Source of the DNA: JAOPZW01 sp963789015
GTDB taxonomy: Bacteria > Actinomycetota > Thermoleophilia > Solirubrobacterales > Solirubrobacteraceae
DNA length: 64,000 nt
Assembly (NCBI GenBank): GCA_963789015.1
Contig: CAWBIU010000004.1
Location: 868,001-932,000 of the forward strand
Reading direction: 5' to 3'
Each line of letters begins with the position of its first letter. Positions within the stretch are counted from its first letter, which is position 1. This document shows, one piece after another, positions 10,253-19,036 of the stretch. Under the pieces are notes generated by a model. It was given only the letters and a program-made list of their open reading frames with translations. It was not told where the DNA came from and did no database searches. The position numbers and the translations under genes were made by a program.

Positions 10253-12550
10253 TCAGTCAGTGTAGGACGCTCCACGGCGGCGCAGGGGGACCGGCGGGAG
10301 GGCCCACCAGGCGCGCACCCGGCCCCGCAGGCCGAGCCCGGAGGCGAGCTCGTGGCGCAGCGCGCGGCGCTGCGCAGGAGTCGGCCCGACGCCCGCCGAG
10401 CCGCCGAACCGCTGGTCGCGAACGGCCCGCAGGTAGCTCGTCGCGGCCTCCGTCCCGCCGAGCGTGCGCTCCAGCCGCGCGAGCGTCATGCTCGCCGGCT
10501 GGGCGCGCCCGGTGCGGTGCAGCGCGCGCACGAGCTCGGCCAGCTCGGGCGGCGGCGGCTCGCCGGGAACGCGCCCGCGGCGCATGGCCAGCAGGCCGCC
10601 GCCGAGCGCGAGCACGGCCAGCGCGGCGAGGACGATGAGCAGCGTGCGGTCCGCGCCGCCCTGGTCCGGCGCGGCGATCGCGCCGGGGTCACCGGGCGCG
10701 AACGGACGGTCGCCGGCCTGGCCGAGCGCCGGCGCGTTCGGCGCCGGGCCGGCGCTCGGCGCCGGGCCCGAGTCGGTGAGCTGCGAGCGCGCGGGCGAGG
10801 CGGCCGGCGTCGGGTCCAGCGTGTACCAGCCGATGCGCGGGAAGTAGGCCTCGACCCACGAGTGGGCGTCGTCGTCGCGCACGATGTACTCGCCCCGCTT
10901 GCGGTCGAAGCGGCCGGGGCTGAACCCCGAGGCCACGCGCGCCGGCACGCCGCCCATCCGCAGCAGCAGCGCCATCGCGCCCGAGAACTGCTGGCAGTAG
11001 CCCTCGTGCGTGTTGAACAGGAAGTCGACGAGCGGGTCGCGCGAGGGCCGCGGGCTCTCGCTGTAGGTCGCGTTCGTCTGCACGCGCTCGCGCACGAGCT
11101 GGACGAACTCGTACGGGTCCGCGGCGTCGGCGCGCAGCGACCGCGCCAGGTCGTAGACGCGCCCGAGCGATGATCGCTCGAGCACGGGCAGGCCGCCCGT
11201 CGGCTGGAACCCGTTGGCCAGCAGCACGGCCGGCTCGCCGTCGTCGCCGAAGGCCGGGAAGCGCACGGTCGCGGGGGCGATGCCGGGGTCGCGATCGGGC
11301 ACGTCGATCGACAGCTCGTCGCCCACGAAGCCCGGGTAGTCGGTGCCCGCGCGGCGCAGCTCGCGCTCGCTCGGGCGCGGGACGTAGGTCTCGGCCCGGT
11401 AGGAGGTGCCGGGCTCGAGCGGTCCGCGGACGGTCTGGAAGGTGCCGGGCGCGAGGGACACCGCCGCGGGGCCGTCGGGGAGGATCTGCGTGGTGAAGCC
11501 CGCGCCGACGAACTGGCGGCTGCGCAGGCCGCGATCGACGACGCGCACGGTCTGGAACCAGTCGCGCCGGCGCGTGGCGAACTCGGTGTCGGTGGCGCGG
11601 CGGACGTTGGACTCGCCGATCCAGCGCACGCCGTCGAAGTCGCCGAGGTTGACCGTCTTCCAGTAGGCGCTCTGGCGGGCGCGGATGCGCAGGATCTCGC
11701 GCCCGTCGCGCGGCCAGTTCAGCGGCGCGTAGCTGTGGTCCCAGCTGAAGGAGGCGGCGCGCTCCGGCTGCAGGTCCTCGGCGATCTGCTCGTAGTCCAG
11801 CCACGGCTCGACGGCGTCCAGGCGCGGCGCGGCGAGCATGCCGACGCCCGTGGCCACCACGACGCAGGCGATGCCGACACCGACCTGGTCGTCGCGCAGG
11901 CGCTCGAGCCCGAGGAACAGCCCGAGCAGGACGCAGAAGGCGGCGCCGCTCAGGAACGGCGAGTCGGGGTTGTGCTGGATGACCGGGATCGCGTACAGCG
12001 CGCCCAGCGCGACGGCGGCGGCGAGCGGGAAGCCGACGACCGCGACCCCGCCCGCCCGCGAGCGCGGCCAGAAGGCGAGCAGCGCGCCGAGCCCGGCGAG
12101 CGCCGCGCCGCCGGCCACGAAGGCGCTGCGCACCCATTCGTCGGCGCCGCGGTAGGGGATGCTGATCGCGGGCATCGACGACGCGCCCTGAGCGATGCCG
12201 TCGGCCAGCTCGTCCCACGCGTCGGGGACGAGCAGTCGCAACGGGATGCCCGCGGCGAGGAGCGCGACGACGAGCAGGGCGAGCGCCGTCCCCGCGCCCG
12301 CGGCGACCCGCGCGCGGCCGTCCAGGCGCGGCGCCGCGAGCAGCAGACCGCCGCCGGCGAGCGTCGCGGCGACGACCGCGACGAGCATCCCCGAACGCGC
12401 GCTCGGCTCGAGCAGGTCGGCCCAGTTCAGCGCGGCGAACAGCGCCAGCGGGACGAAGCCGACGAGCCGCGCGACGCCGGCGGTGGCCAGGTCGCGCGCG
12501 ACCGGCGGCACGCGCGAGCCGCGCTCGAGGCGGACGGCGTCGGCGGCCAT
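10253..12550 (-). CDS. membrane-bound transglutaminase-like protein (TgpA type)
   Basis: A 765-residue protein with six or so N-terminal membrane helices (about residues 25-235). An external transglutaminase-like core carries the triad Cys519 (EGYCQQFSG), His563 (DAHSWVEAYF) and Asp579 (LDPTPA). A Pro/Ala linker, one more helix at about 636-658 and a cytoplasmic DUF4129-like tail follow. This is the usual architecture of the transglutaminase gene in MoxR/DUF58 clusters; its substrate is unknown. The ATG overlaps the DUF58 stop as ATGA. Confidence 0.88.
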   Translation of the reverse strand: MAADAVRLERGSRVPPVARDLATAGVARLVGFVPLALFAALNWADLLEPSARSGMLVAVVAATLAGGGLLLAAPRLDGRARVAAGAGTALALLVVALLAAGIPLRLLVPDAWDELADGIAQGASSMPAISIPYRGADEWVRSAFVAGGAALAGLGALLAFWPRSRAGGVAVVGFPLAAAVALGALYAIPVIQHNPDSPFLSGAAFCVLLGLFLGLERLRDDQVGVGIACVVVATGVGMLAAPRLDAVEPWLDYEQIAEDLQPERAASFSWDHSYAPLNWPRDGREILRIRARQSAYWKTVNLGDFDGVRWIGESNVRRATDTEFATRRRDWFQTVRVVDRGLRSRQFVGAGFTTQILPDGPAAVSLAPGTFQTVRGPLEPGTSYRAETYVPRPSERELRRAGTDYPGFVGDELSIDVPDRDPGIAPATVRFPAFGDDGEPAVLLANGFQPTGGLPVLERSSLGRVYDLARSLRADAADPYEFVQLVRERVQTNATYSESPRPSRDPLVDFLFNTHEGYCQQFSGAMALLLRMGGVPARVASGFSPGRFDRKRGEYIVRDDDAHSWVEAYFPRIGWYTLDPTPAASPARSQLTDSGPAPSAGPAPNAPALGQAGDRPFAPGDPGAIAAPDQGGADRTLLIVLAALAVLALGGGLLAMRRGRVPGEPPPPELAELVRALHRTGRAQPASMTLARLERTLGGTEAATSYLRAVRDQRFGGSAGVGPTPAQRRALRHELASGLGLRGRVRAWWALPPVPLRRRGASYTD

Positions 12551-13638
12551 CACGCCACCTCCGCGGCGCTGTGCCGGCCGCTGAGCTCGTAGGCGGTGCA
12601 GCCCGCCACCGTGAACAGCGCCCGCCGGCCGGGCAGGGCGCCGGGCACGACGAGCACGCGGCCGCCTCCGGGCGCGTGCGACAGACCGCGCGGTGAGCGC
12701 CCGGGCGCCGCGGCGGCGACGTAGAAGACGGTCCCGCGGCGGCTGGCCATGCCGGCCAGCTGCGGGGCGGCGCCGTCGGCGACGACGGCCAGGCGCGCGT
12801 GCGCGTGCTCCCACGAGGCGAGCGTCGGCTCGAGCGCGGTCGGCCGCCGGTCGCCGGGCAGCAGCAGCGCGCAGCCGCCCTCGCGCGCGAGATGCACGCA
12901 CAGCGAGGCCGCGGCCCGGACGGCGGCGTCGAGCGCATCCTCGTCGGCCGCGCCGCGCGGGTCGACGACCACGAGCGGGCGCGTGTCGGTGTCGGCGCGC
13001 AGGCGGCGCTCCACGAGCTCGCCGGTGCGGGCGAGCGCGGGCCAGTACATGCGCGACGCCGGCGCCCCGGGGCGGTGCGGGCGCAGCCCGTCGAGGTCGA
13101 CCTCGGCGGCGATCGACGGGCGCCCGCGGCGTGCCGCCAGCCCGGTGCCGCCGCCCTCGCCATGCGGCGTGACGACCTTCTCCACGCGCGGGAGGACGAG
13201 CAGCTCGGCGACCTCGCCGCCGACGACGACGCGCGTGGCCAGCCCGAACGGATCGCGCACGACGACGCGCGGCGGCTCCAGGCGCTTGCGGCCGCGGCGC
13301 GAGAAGCGCGCGTTCAGGTGCACGTGCGCGGCACGCCGCCCGGAGGGCACGAGCGCGGGCCCGGGCAGCAGGTCGTCCTCGATCACGCCGGCGGGCAGCG
13401 CGAGGCGCGCGGCGCGCACGCGGATGTCGATCTTGACCGGCTGGTCCTCGACGACGCGGCGCGCGGCGACCGTGCGCTCGATGCGCAGGCCGCGCGACGC
13501 CGCGGTCACCCACAGCGCCGCGGCGAGCGGCAGCGCGACGAAGGCCACGCCGGCCACGTACAGCGGCTCGGCGTCGAACGTCGCCGCGGTGAGCGCGAGG
13601 ACCGCCCCGAGCAGCGCGGTGGCGATCGCCGGCCGCAC
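12550..13638 (-). CDS. DUF58 domain-containing protein
   Basis: A 362-residue protein with two N-terminal hydrophobic helices (about 3-50) and a DUF58 core, seen around FSRRGRKRLEPPRVVVRDPFGL and, later, YWPALARTGELVERRL, with a vWA-like C-terminal half. It is part of the MoxR-DUF58-transglutaminase module. The GTG start lies nine bases after the MoxR gene stop. Function in the family is undefined; a partner role for the MoxR ATPase is usual. Confidence 0.85.
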   Translation of the reverse strand: MRPAIATALLGAVLALTAATFDAEPLYVAGVAFVALPLAAALWVTAASRGLRIERTVAARRVVEDQPVKIDIRVRAARLALPAGVIEDDLLPGPALVPSGRRAAHVHLNARFSRRGRKRLEPPRVVVRDPFGLATRVVVGGEVAELLVLPRVEKVVTPHGEGGGTGLAARRGRPSIAAEVDLDGLRPHRPGAPASRMYWPALARTGELVERRLRADTDTRPLVVVDPRGAADEDALDAAVRAAASLCVHLAREGGCALLLPGDRRPTALEPTLASWEHAHARLAVVADGAAPQLAGMASRRGTVFYVAAAAPGRSPRGLSHAPGGGRVLVVPGALPGRRALFTVAGCTAYELSGRHSAAEVA

Positions 13639-13647
13639 CGCGCGCCC

Positions 13648-14616
13648 CTAGAGCGCCGGGGTGGCCGCCAGGGCGTCGGCCACGACGCGCGCTCCGGTCG
13701 CGTCCATCGCCTCGGGGGCGATGACGATGCGGTGCGCGAGGACGACCGGGGCGAGCGCCTGGACGTCGTCGGGCAGCGCGTGGTCGCGGCCCAGCAGCAG
13801 GGCGCGGGCCTTGGCCGCGCGCAGCAGCAGGAGGCCGGCCCGCGGGCTGGCGCCGAGCTCGACGCGCGGGTCCTCGCGGGTGCGCCCGAGCAGCGCGACG
13901 ACGTACGACCGCAGGGCGTCGGAGGCGTGCACGCGGCGGGCGGCGTCCTGGACCATGAGGATCTCGGCGGCGCCGGCCACGGCCTCGATCCCGTCGACGC
14001 GGTCGCCCGCCTCGTGCGAGCGGAGCATCGCCACCTCGCCGGCCGCGGACGGGTAGCCGAGCGACAGGCGCGCCATGAAGCGGTCGACCTGCGCCTCGGG
14101 GAGCGGATAGGTGCCCTCGAACTCGACCGGGTTCTGGGTGGCGAGGACGATGAACGGGCGCGCGAGCTCGTGCGAGTGCACGTCGACGGTGACGCTGCGC
14201 TCCTGCATGCACTCCAGCAGGCCCGACTGGGTCTTCGGCGAGGCGCGGTTGATCTCGTCGACGAGGATCACGTTGGCGAAGATCGGCCCGGGGCGGAACT
14301 CGAAGCGATCCTCGCGCTGGTTGAAGACGTTCGTGCCCACGACGTCGGCCGGCAGCAGGTCGGCGGTGCACTGCACGCGCGCGAACTGCAGGTCGAGGGT
14401 CCGGGCCAGCGAGCGCGCGAGCGTCGTCTTGCCGACGCCGGGCAGGTCCTCGAGCAGGACGTGGCCCTCGGCGGCGATGCACACGAGCAGGTGGTCGAGC
14501 ACCTCGCGCTTGACCTCGACCGTCGCGGTGATCGCGTCGCCGATCCGTCGCCCGAGGGCGACGGCAGTGGAGAGCTCCGCGTCGGCGACGCGGTCTGGAT
14601 CCTCGATGCTCGCCAT
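13648..14616 (-). CDS. MoxR-family AAA+ ATPase
   Basis: A 322-residue AAA+ protein with Walker A GVGKTT at 60-65, Walker B VILVDEIN at about 116-123 and sensor/arginine-finger segments typical of MoxR (NPVEFEGTYPLPEAQVDRF). These ATPases act as chaperones that assemble or activate vWA-type partners, and the DUF58 protein immediately downstream is the likely partner. The ATG is 25 bases downstream of the coaBC stop. Confidence 0.93.
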   Translation of the reverse strand: MASIEDPDRVADAELSTAVALGRRIGDAITATVEVKREVLDHLLVCIAAEGHVLLEDLPGVGKTTLARSLARTLDLQFARVQCTADLLPADVVGTNVFNQREDRFEFRPGPIFANVILVDEINRASPKTQSGLLECMQERSVTVDVHSHELARPFIVLATQNPVEFEGTYPLPEAQVDRFMARLSLGYPSAAGEVAMLRSHEAGDRVDGIEAVAGAAEILMVQDAARRVHASDALRSYVVALLGRTREDPRVELGASPRAGLLLLRAAKARALLLGRDHALPDDVQALAPVVLAHRIVIAPEAMDATGARVVADALAATPAL

Positions 14617-14641
14617 CAGCGGGCGCCGGGGCGTGGGTTGT

Positions 14642-15907
14642 TCACGATGCTGCCGTCCTCTCCTCCGCGCGCAGGTCGCTCACCGTCTGCAGCACCGCGC
14701 GCGCCACCTCCGCCTTGGTCGAGCGCGGCACATGGCGCTCACCGGCGGCCGTCACGATCGTCACCTCGTTGTGCGAGCCCTCGAAGCCGATGTCCGCCCG
14801 CGCGATGTCGTTGATCACCACTGCGTCAACGTTCTTGCGGGTCAGCTTCTCGCGGCCCAGGGCGACCGCCCCGTCCCCGTGCTCGGCCGCGAAGCCGACG
14901 ATCGTCTGGCTCGGGCGCCGGTCCGCCGCCAGCGCCGTCAGGATGTCGTCGGTGCGCTCGAGCACGAGCGTCAGCTCCATGCTCGAGTCCTTCTTGATCT
15001 TGCTCTCGGCCGGCGCCGACGGCCGGTAGTCGGCGACCGCGGCGGCCATCACGAGCACGTCGGTGGCCGGGAACTCGACGGCGCACGCCGCCCCCAGCTC
15101 GTCCGCCGTCGAGACGTCGATGTAGCGCACGCGCGGGTGGCGCTGCAGGGCGACGTTGGCGGCGACGACCGTCACGTCGGCGCCGAGCGCCGCCGCCTCC
15201 TCGGCGATCGCGTAGCCCATGCGGCCCGAGCTGCGGTTGCCGACGTAGCGCACGGAGTCGATCGGCTCGCGCGTGCCGCCCGCGGTCACGAGGACGCGCA
15301 GCCCGACGAGGTGGGCGCGCTCCTCGGGCGCCGATGCGGGCAGCGCCCGTTCGGCGGCGGCGAGCAGGTCGGCGGGCTCGGCGAGCCGGCCGACGCCCCA
15401 CTCGCCCTTGGACCCGAGCGCGCCGACGCCCGGGTCGAGCACGGTCACCCCACGGCCGCGCAGCGTGGCCAGGTTGGCGCGCGTGGCGGCGTGCTCGTAC
15501 ATGTGGTTGTTCATCGCCGGGGCGACGATCACCGGGCACGTGGCCGCCAGCGCGGCGCTCGTGAGCAGGTTGTCGGCGATGCCCGCGGCGAGCTTGGCGA
15601 TCGTGTTGGCGCTCGCGGGAGCGACGAGGAGGACGTCGGCGTTGCGGACCAGCTCGAGGTGGCTGAGCGGGTCGTGCTCCGGCGCGGCCTGGTCGGGGAA
15701 GGCCCCGCGTGCGGGGTCGCGCTCGAACTCGTCGGTGAGGACCGGCGCGCCGGTCAGCCCCGCGAACGACGCGGCGCCCACGAACCGCTGGGACGTGGGC
15801 GTCTGGATGACGCGCACGGCATGCCCGGCCTTGGTGGCCAGGCGTACCAGCTCGAGCGCCTTGTAGGCGGCGATCCCACCACTGACGCCGAGAAGGATCC
15901 GGGCCAT
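14642..15907 (-). CDS. coaBC: bifunctional phosphopantothenoylcysteine decarboxylase / phosphopantothenate-cysteine ligase
   Basis: A 421-residue CoaBC catalysing two steps of coenzyme A synthesis. The CoaC flavoprotein half (about 1-185) has LLGVSGGIAAYKA, PASANTIAK and the PAMNNHMYEH loop. The CoaB half has VTAGGTREPIDSVRY, NRSSGRMG and AAAVADYRP. It follows rpoZ and gmk, the conserved actinobacterial order. Confidence 0.96.
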   Translation of the reverse strand: MARILLGVSGGIAAYKALELVRLATKAGHAVRVIQTPTSQRFVGAASFAGLTGAPVLTDEFERDPARGAFPDQAAPEHDPLSHLELVRNADVLLVAPASANTIAKLAAGIADNLLTSAALAATCPVIVAPAMNNHMYEHAATRANLATLRGRGVTVLDPGVGALGSKGEWGVGRLAEPADLLAAAERALPASAPEERAHLVGLRVLVTAGGTREPIDSVRYVGNRSSGRMGYAIAEEAAALGADVTVVAANVALQRHPRVRYIDVSTADELGAACAVEFPATDVLVMAAAVADYRPSAPAESKIKKDSSMELTLVLERTDDILTALAADRRPSQTIVGFAAEHGDGAVALGREKLTRKNVDAVVINDIARADIGFEGSHNEVTIVTAAGERHVPRSTKAEVARAVLQTVSDLRAEERTAAS

Positions 15908-15937
15908 GGCGCGCCGCCGTCCGCTCGACCGCGGCCT

Positions 15938-16174
15938 CTAGCGGTACTGGTACTTGATCTTGCCGGCTGCGACTTCCTCGAGCGCGATCGTGAGGTAGTT
16001 CTTCGAGGCGCTCTCGACCATCGGCGGCGGGAACTCGTCGAACGTCCCCTCACCGAGGTTGTGGTAGTAGGAGTTGATCTGCCGCGCCCGCTTGGCGGCG
16101 ACGAGCACGGAGGCGTAGTTGGAATCGACGTGCTCGAGAAGCGTGTCGATGCGCGGGTTGATCATTCCACTCAT
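15938..16174 (-). CDS. rpoZ: DNA-directed RNA polymerase omega subunit
   Basis: A 78-residue omega subunit that stabilises beta-prime in RNA polymerase. The family pattern includes NPRIDTLLEHVDSNYASVLVAAKRARQIN and the actinobacterial C-terminal IALEEVAAGKIKYQY. An ATG three codons into the ORF (MINPRID) is an alternative start. It lies between gmk and coaBC. Confidence 0.93.
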   Translation of the reverse strand: MSGMINPRIDTLLEHVDSNYASVLVAAKRARQINSYYHNLGEGTFDEFPPPMVESASKNYLTIALEEVAAGKIKYQYR

Positions 16175-16227
16175 ACGTCTCAGGGTACCAGCGCGGACCC
16201 CCGCCCCACCCCGCTCGACCGCCGGGT

Positions 16228-16806
16228 TTATGCGGGCTTGACGCTGTCGGCGAGCGTCGCGCGGACGATCTGCTCGAGGTCGTCGACGGCGTCCTCGAGG
16301 CGATCGTTGACGACGACGTGCCCGAACTCGCCCTGCGCGCCGAGCTCGGCCTCGGCCGTGCGCAGGCGCGCGTCGACCTGCTCGGCGTCGTCCGTGCCGC
16401 GCCCGACGAGGCGCGCGCGCAGCGCCTCACGCGACGGCGGCGCGATGAACACCTGGACGGCATCGGGCAGCTCGCCGCGCACCTGGCGGGCCCCCTGGAC
16501 CTCGATCTCGAGCACGACGGGCCGGCCCGCGCGCGTGTGCCGGTCGAGCTCCTCGCGCAGCGTCCCGTAGCGGCGACCGGAGTAGGTCGCGTGCTCGACG
16601 AACTCGCCTGCGTCGACGCGACGCTGGAAATCTGCGTCGCCGAGGAAGTGGTAATCGACGCCGTCCTCCTCGCCGGGGCGCGGCGCCCGCGTCGTCGCCG
16701 AGACGCTCAGCGCCAGCTCGGGCATGCGCTCGCGCAGGGAGCGGATCAGGGTCCCCTTCCCCACGCCCGACGGGCCGGTGATGACGAACACGCGCGCCAC
16801 GCGCAC
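16228..16806 (-). CDS. gmk: guanylate kinase
   Basis: About 192 residues; phosphorylates GMP to GDP. The P-loop is GPSGVGKGT near residue 10, followed by SATTRAPRPGEEDGVDYHFL and the GMP-binding EFVEHATYSGRRYGT. No ATG is available; two GTG codons (16806 and 16800) are possible starts and no clear ribosome binding site separates them. It follows mihF by 40 bases. Confidence 0.94.
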   Translation of the reverse strand: MRVARVFVITGPSGVGKGTLIRSLRERMPELALSVSATTRAPRPGEEDGVDYHFLGDADFQRRVDAGEFVEHATYSGRRYGTLREELDRHTRAGRPVVLEIEVQGARQVRGELPDAVQVFIAPPSREALRARLVGRGTDDAEQVDARLRTAEAELGAQGEFGHVVVNDRLEDAVDDLEQIVRATLADSVKPA

Positions 16807-16846
16807 GATGGTGCCAGCGGAAGCGGTCAGAGCGGGCTGCGGGCGG

Positions 16847-17188
16847 CTAGCGGCGAAGCAGGGAGACGAGCTCGCTGCGCTGGCGCTGGGACAGGCCGCC
16901 GATGGTCTTGCTCGGCGAGATGCGGCATTGCTGCAGCACCTTGTTGACCTTGACCCGCCCGTACTTCGGGACGGCCAGGAGCATGTCGAAGACCTTCGCC
17001 GTCTGCAGGTACTCCGGCGGGTCGAGGAGCAGCGTGTGGATCGACACACGGCCCCCCTTGAGATCCTTCTTGAGCTGCGCGCGGCGCGTGCGGATCTCGT
17101 TGGCGCGCTGCAGGGCATCCATGCGCTGGACGAGGGAGCGCTCGGGGGCCACCGAGTGCTTCGACGGCGTGTTGGTGGCCGGCGGCAT
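16847..17188 (-). CDS. mihF: actinobacterial integration host factor (mIHF)
   Basis: A 113-residue nucleoid protein of the mIHF family, which binds and bends DNA in actinobacteria. Typical segments are LKGGRVSIHTLLLDPPEYLQ and KVNKVLQQCRISPSKTIGGLSQRQR, the helix-two-turn-helix part. The ATG giving MPPATNTPSKHS was chosen because the longer frame runs into the promoter region. The mihF-gmk-rpoZ-coaBC order downstream of pyr genes is a strong actinobacterial signature. Confidence 0.93.
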   Translation of the reverse strand: MPPATNTPSKHSVAPERSLVQRMDALQRANEIRTRRAQLKKDLKGGRVSIHTLLLDPPEYLQTAKVFDMLLAVPKYGRVKVNKVLQQCRISPSKTIGGLSQRQRSELVSLLRR

Positions 17189-17198
17189 CAGAGCGGCG

Positions 17199-17226
17199 AG
17201 TCTACACACCGGATGCGGCCAGACAA
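17199..17226 (-). promoter_or_regulatory. candidate mihF promoter
   Basis: On the minus strand TTGTCT (17226-17221) and TAGACT (17204-17199) are separated by 16 bases and resemble -35 and -10 boxes. The -10 ends 10 bases before the mihF ATG, so the transcript would have a very short leader. This is a visual match only. Confidence 0.4.
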
Positions 17227-17250
17227 GGCGTCCGCGGCGAATTTGGCTGG

Positions 17251-17271
17251 ACCTCAACCTCAGCTTGAGGT
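17251..17271. repeat. inverted repeat between pyrD and mihF
   Basis: ACCTCAA and TTGAGGT form a perfect 7-base inverted repeat with a 7-base spacer. It lies in the relatively AT-rich 136-base gap between pyrD and mihF, upstream of the candidate mihF promoter. It may be an operator or a weak terminator for the pyr transcript; no T-run follows. Confidence 0.45.
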
Positions 17272-17324
17272 GTGTTCAGACAGGTTGACGGTTTTGGCTG
17301 TATTTGCAGCGGTTTTCGAGCCGC

Positions 17325-18233
17325 CTATAACGAGCCTTCAACCCTCGTGTTCGCGATGTTCCCGCTCTTTGCGAACAAATCGTCGAGCTCGCGCGCGATC
17401 CGGCCCCCGGCGGCCGGATCACGGAAGCTCTCGGTCCCCACCGCGACCAGCGTGGCGCCCGATTCGAGCAGGTCGGCGGCCTGGCGCCCGGACGCCACGC
17501 CGCCCATGCCGACGATCGGGATCGAGACCCGCGCGGCGACCGCCCGGACCTGCGCCAGGGCCACGCTGCGGACCGCCGGACCCGACAGTCCGCCGGTCCC
17601 GCCGCCCAGCCACGGGCGCCCGCCGCCGCCCGGCGCCGGCGGGTAGGCGCGCAGCGTGTTGATGAGCGACACGGCGTCGGCCCCTGCGGCCTCGGCGGCC
17701 TGCGCGACGGCGGCCACGTCGGCCGTGTTCGGCGTCAGCTTGACGATCAGCGGCTTGGCCGTGAGCGGGCGCACGCGCGTGACGACCGCCGACAGCTCGC
17801 GCGGGTCCGCGCCGATGTCCAGCCCCGTCCTGACGTTGGGGCACGAGACGTTGAGCTCGAGCGCGTCGATCTCGGGCCGCCCGCCGACCGCCTCGACGAG
17901 CTGCGCCAGCTCGTCGCCGGTCGACCCCATGACGTTCGTGATGAGCGGGACGGGGAGCGCGGCGAGCTCGGGGAGGTCGTCGGCCAGGTAGCCCTCGAGG
18001 CCCTTGTTGGGCAGGCCGATCGAGTTGATCAGGCCGGCCTGGGCCTCGAACAGGCGCGGCGGCGGGTTGCCGTCGCGCGGCGCGAGCGTGATCGTCTTGG
18101 AGACGAAGGCGCTGAACGGGAAGTGCTCGAGCAGCGCGTCGCCGAACGCCCGCCGCGCGGCGATCGCGTCGAACGTGCCCGACCCGTTGACGATCGGGTG
18201 GGCGAGCTCGAGGCCGATGAAGGGGACGGTCAA
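17325..18233 (-). CDS. pyrD: dihydroorotate dehydrogenase, catalytic subunit (class 1B type)
   Basis: A 302-residue FMN enzyme oxidising dihydroorotate to orotate. The catalytic cysteine lies in ELNVSCPNV. FMN-binding motifs VIVKLTPN-like and IVGMGGVASGRQA follow. Its neighbour encodes PyrK, indicating the NAD-linked heterotetrameric class 1B enzyme rather than the membrane-bound class 2 form of many actinobacteria. The TTG start overlaps the pyrK stop (TTGA). It is the last pyr gene; no pyrF follows. Confidence 0.92.
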   Translation of the reverse strand: MTVPFIGLELAHPIVNGSGTFDAIAARRAFGDALLEHFPFSAFVSKTITLAPRDGNPPPRLFEAQAGLINSIGLPNKGLEGYLADDLPELAALPVPLITNVMGSTGDELAQLVEAVGGRPEIDALELNVSCPNVRTGLDIGADPRELSAVVTRVRPLTAKPLIVKLTPNTADVAAVAQAAEAAGADAVSLINTLRAYPPAPGGGGRPWLGGGTGGLSGPAVRSVALAQVRAVAARVSIPIVGMGGVASGRQAADLLESGATLVAVGTESFRDPAAGGRIARELDDLFAKSGNIANTRVEGSL

Positions 18234-19036
18234 TGGGCCGGCACCTCGGTCAGGCGCTCGGCGTCGAGCACCGGGCCGTCCACGCACAGCCGCAGGTAGC
18301 CGCCGTCGCGCGTGGGCACGACGCAGCCGAAGCAGGCCCCGAAGCCGCATGCCATGCCCGACTCGAGCGCGAGCTGGGCGGGCACGCCGCGCGCCGCACA
18401 CAGGGCGCGGACCGCCTCGAGCATCCGCGGCGGCCCGCACGCGTAGACGACGGCGTGGGCGTCGGCGCCGAGGTCGGCGGCGAGCAGCTCGGTGACGAGC
18501 CCGTGGTGACCCACGCTGCCGTCGTCGGTGGCCACGCGCGGGTTGGCCAGCAGCATCGCGCCGGCCGCATGTGCGGCGTCGCGGAAGCCGACGAGCATCG
18601 GCGCCAGGCGCCCGGCCGAGAGCAGCGTGTCCTGCCAGATGGCCAGCGGCGCCACCCCGACGCCGCCGCCGCAGAGCAGCGCGCGGCGGCCGTCCTCCGG
18701 ATCGCGGAAGCCCGCCCCGAGCGGGCCGGTGACCCACAGCTCGTCGCCGCGGCCCAGCTCGCACAGCCGGCGCGTGCCGGGGCCGACGTCCTCGAGCATG
18801 AACTCGATCCCGCCGCCGCCCGCGCGCAGCACCGAGAAGGCGCGCGGCACGTACGGGCGCTCGTCCTCGCCGCCGCCCCAGCGGTCGGCCGCGGCGAGCA
18901 TGTAGAACTGCCCGGGCTGCGGGACCGGTCCCTCGGGGTCCGGCGCGGCGAGCACGACGTAGGCGCCCAGGTCGCGACGCCCGGCGACGGTCAGCCGGCG
19001 GCGCCCGAACGGCGCGAGCACCCGGCCGTCGCTCAC
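18230..19036 (-). CDS. pyrK: dihydroorotate dehydrogenase electron-transfer subunit
   Basis: A 268-residue ferredoxin-reductase-like subunit that binds FAD and a [2Fe-2S] cluster and passes electrons from PyrD to NAD. The flavin-binding RAFSVLRAG and NAD-binding GGGVGVAPL are visible. The cluster ligands lie in MACGFGACFGC plus a later Cys near the C-terminus (RLCVDG). The GTG start overlaps the carB stop as GTGA. Confidence 0.92.
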   Translation of the reverse strand: MSDGRVLAPFGRRRLTVAGRRDLGAYVVLAAPDPEGPVPQPGQFYMLAAADRWGGGEDERPYVPRAFSVLRAGGGGIEFMLEDVGPGTRRLCELGRGDELWVTGPLGAGFRDPEDGRRALLCGGGVGVAPLAIWQDTLLSAGRLAPMLVGFRDAAHAAGAMLLANPRVATDDGSVGHHGLVTELLAADLGADAHAVVYACGPPRMLEAVRALCAARGVPAQLALESGMACGFGACFGCVVPTRDGGYLRLCVDGPVLDAERLTEVPAH

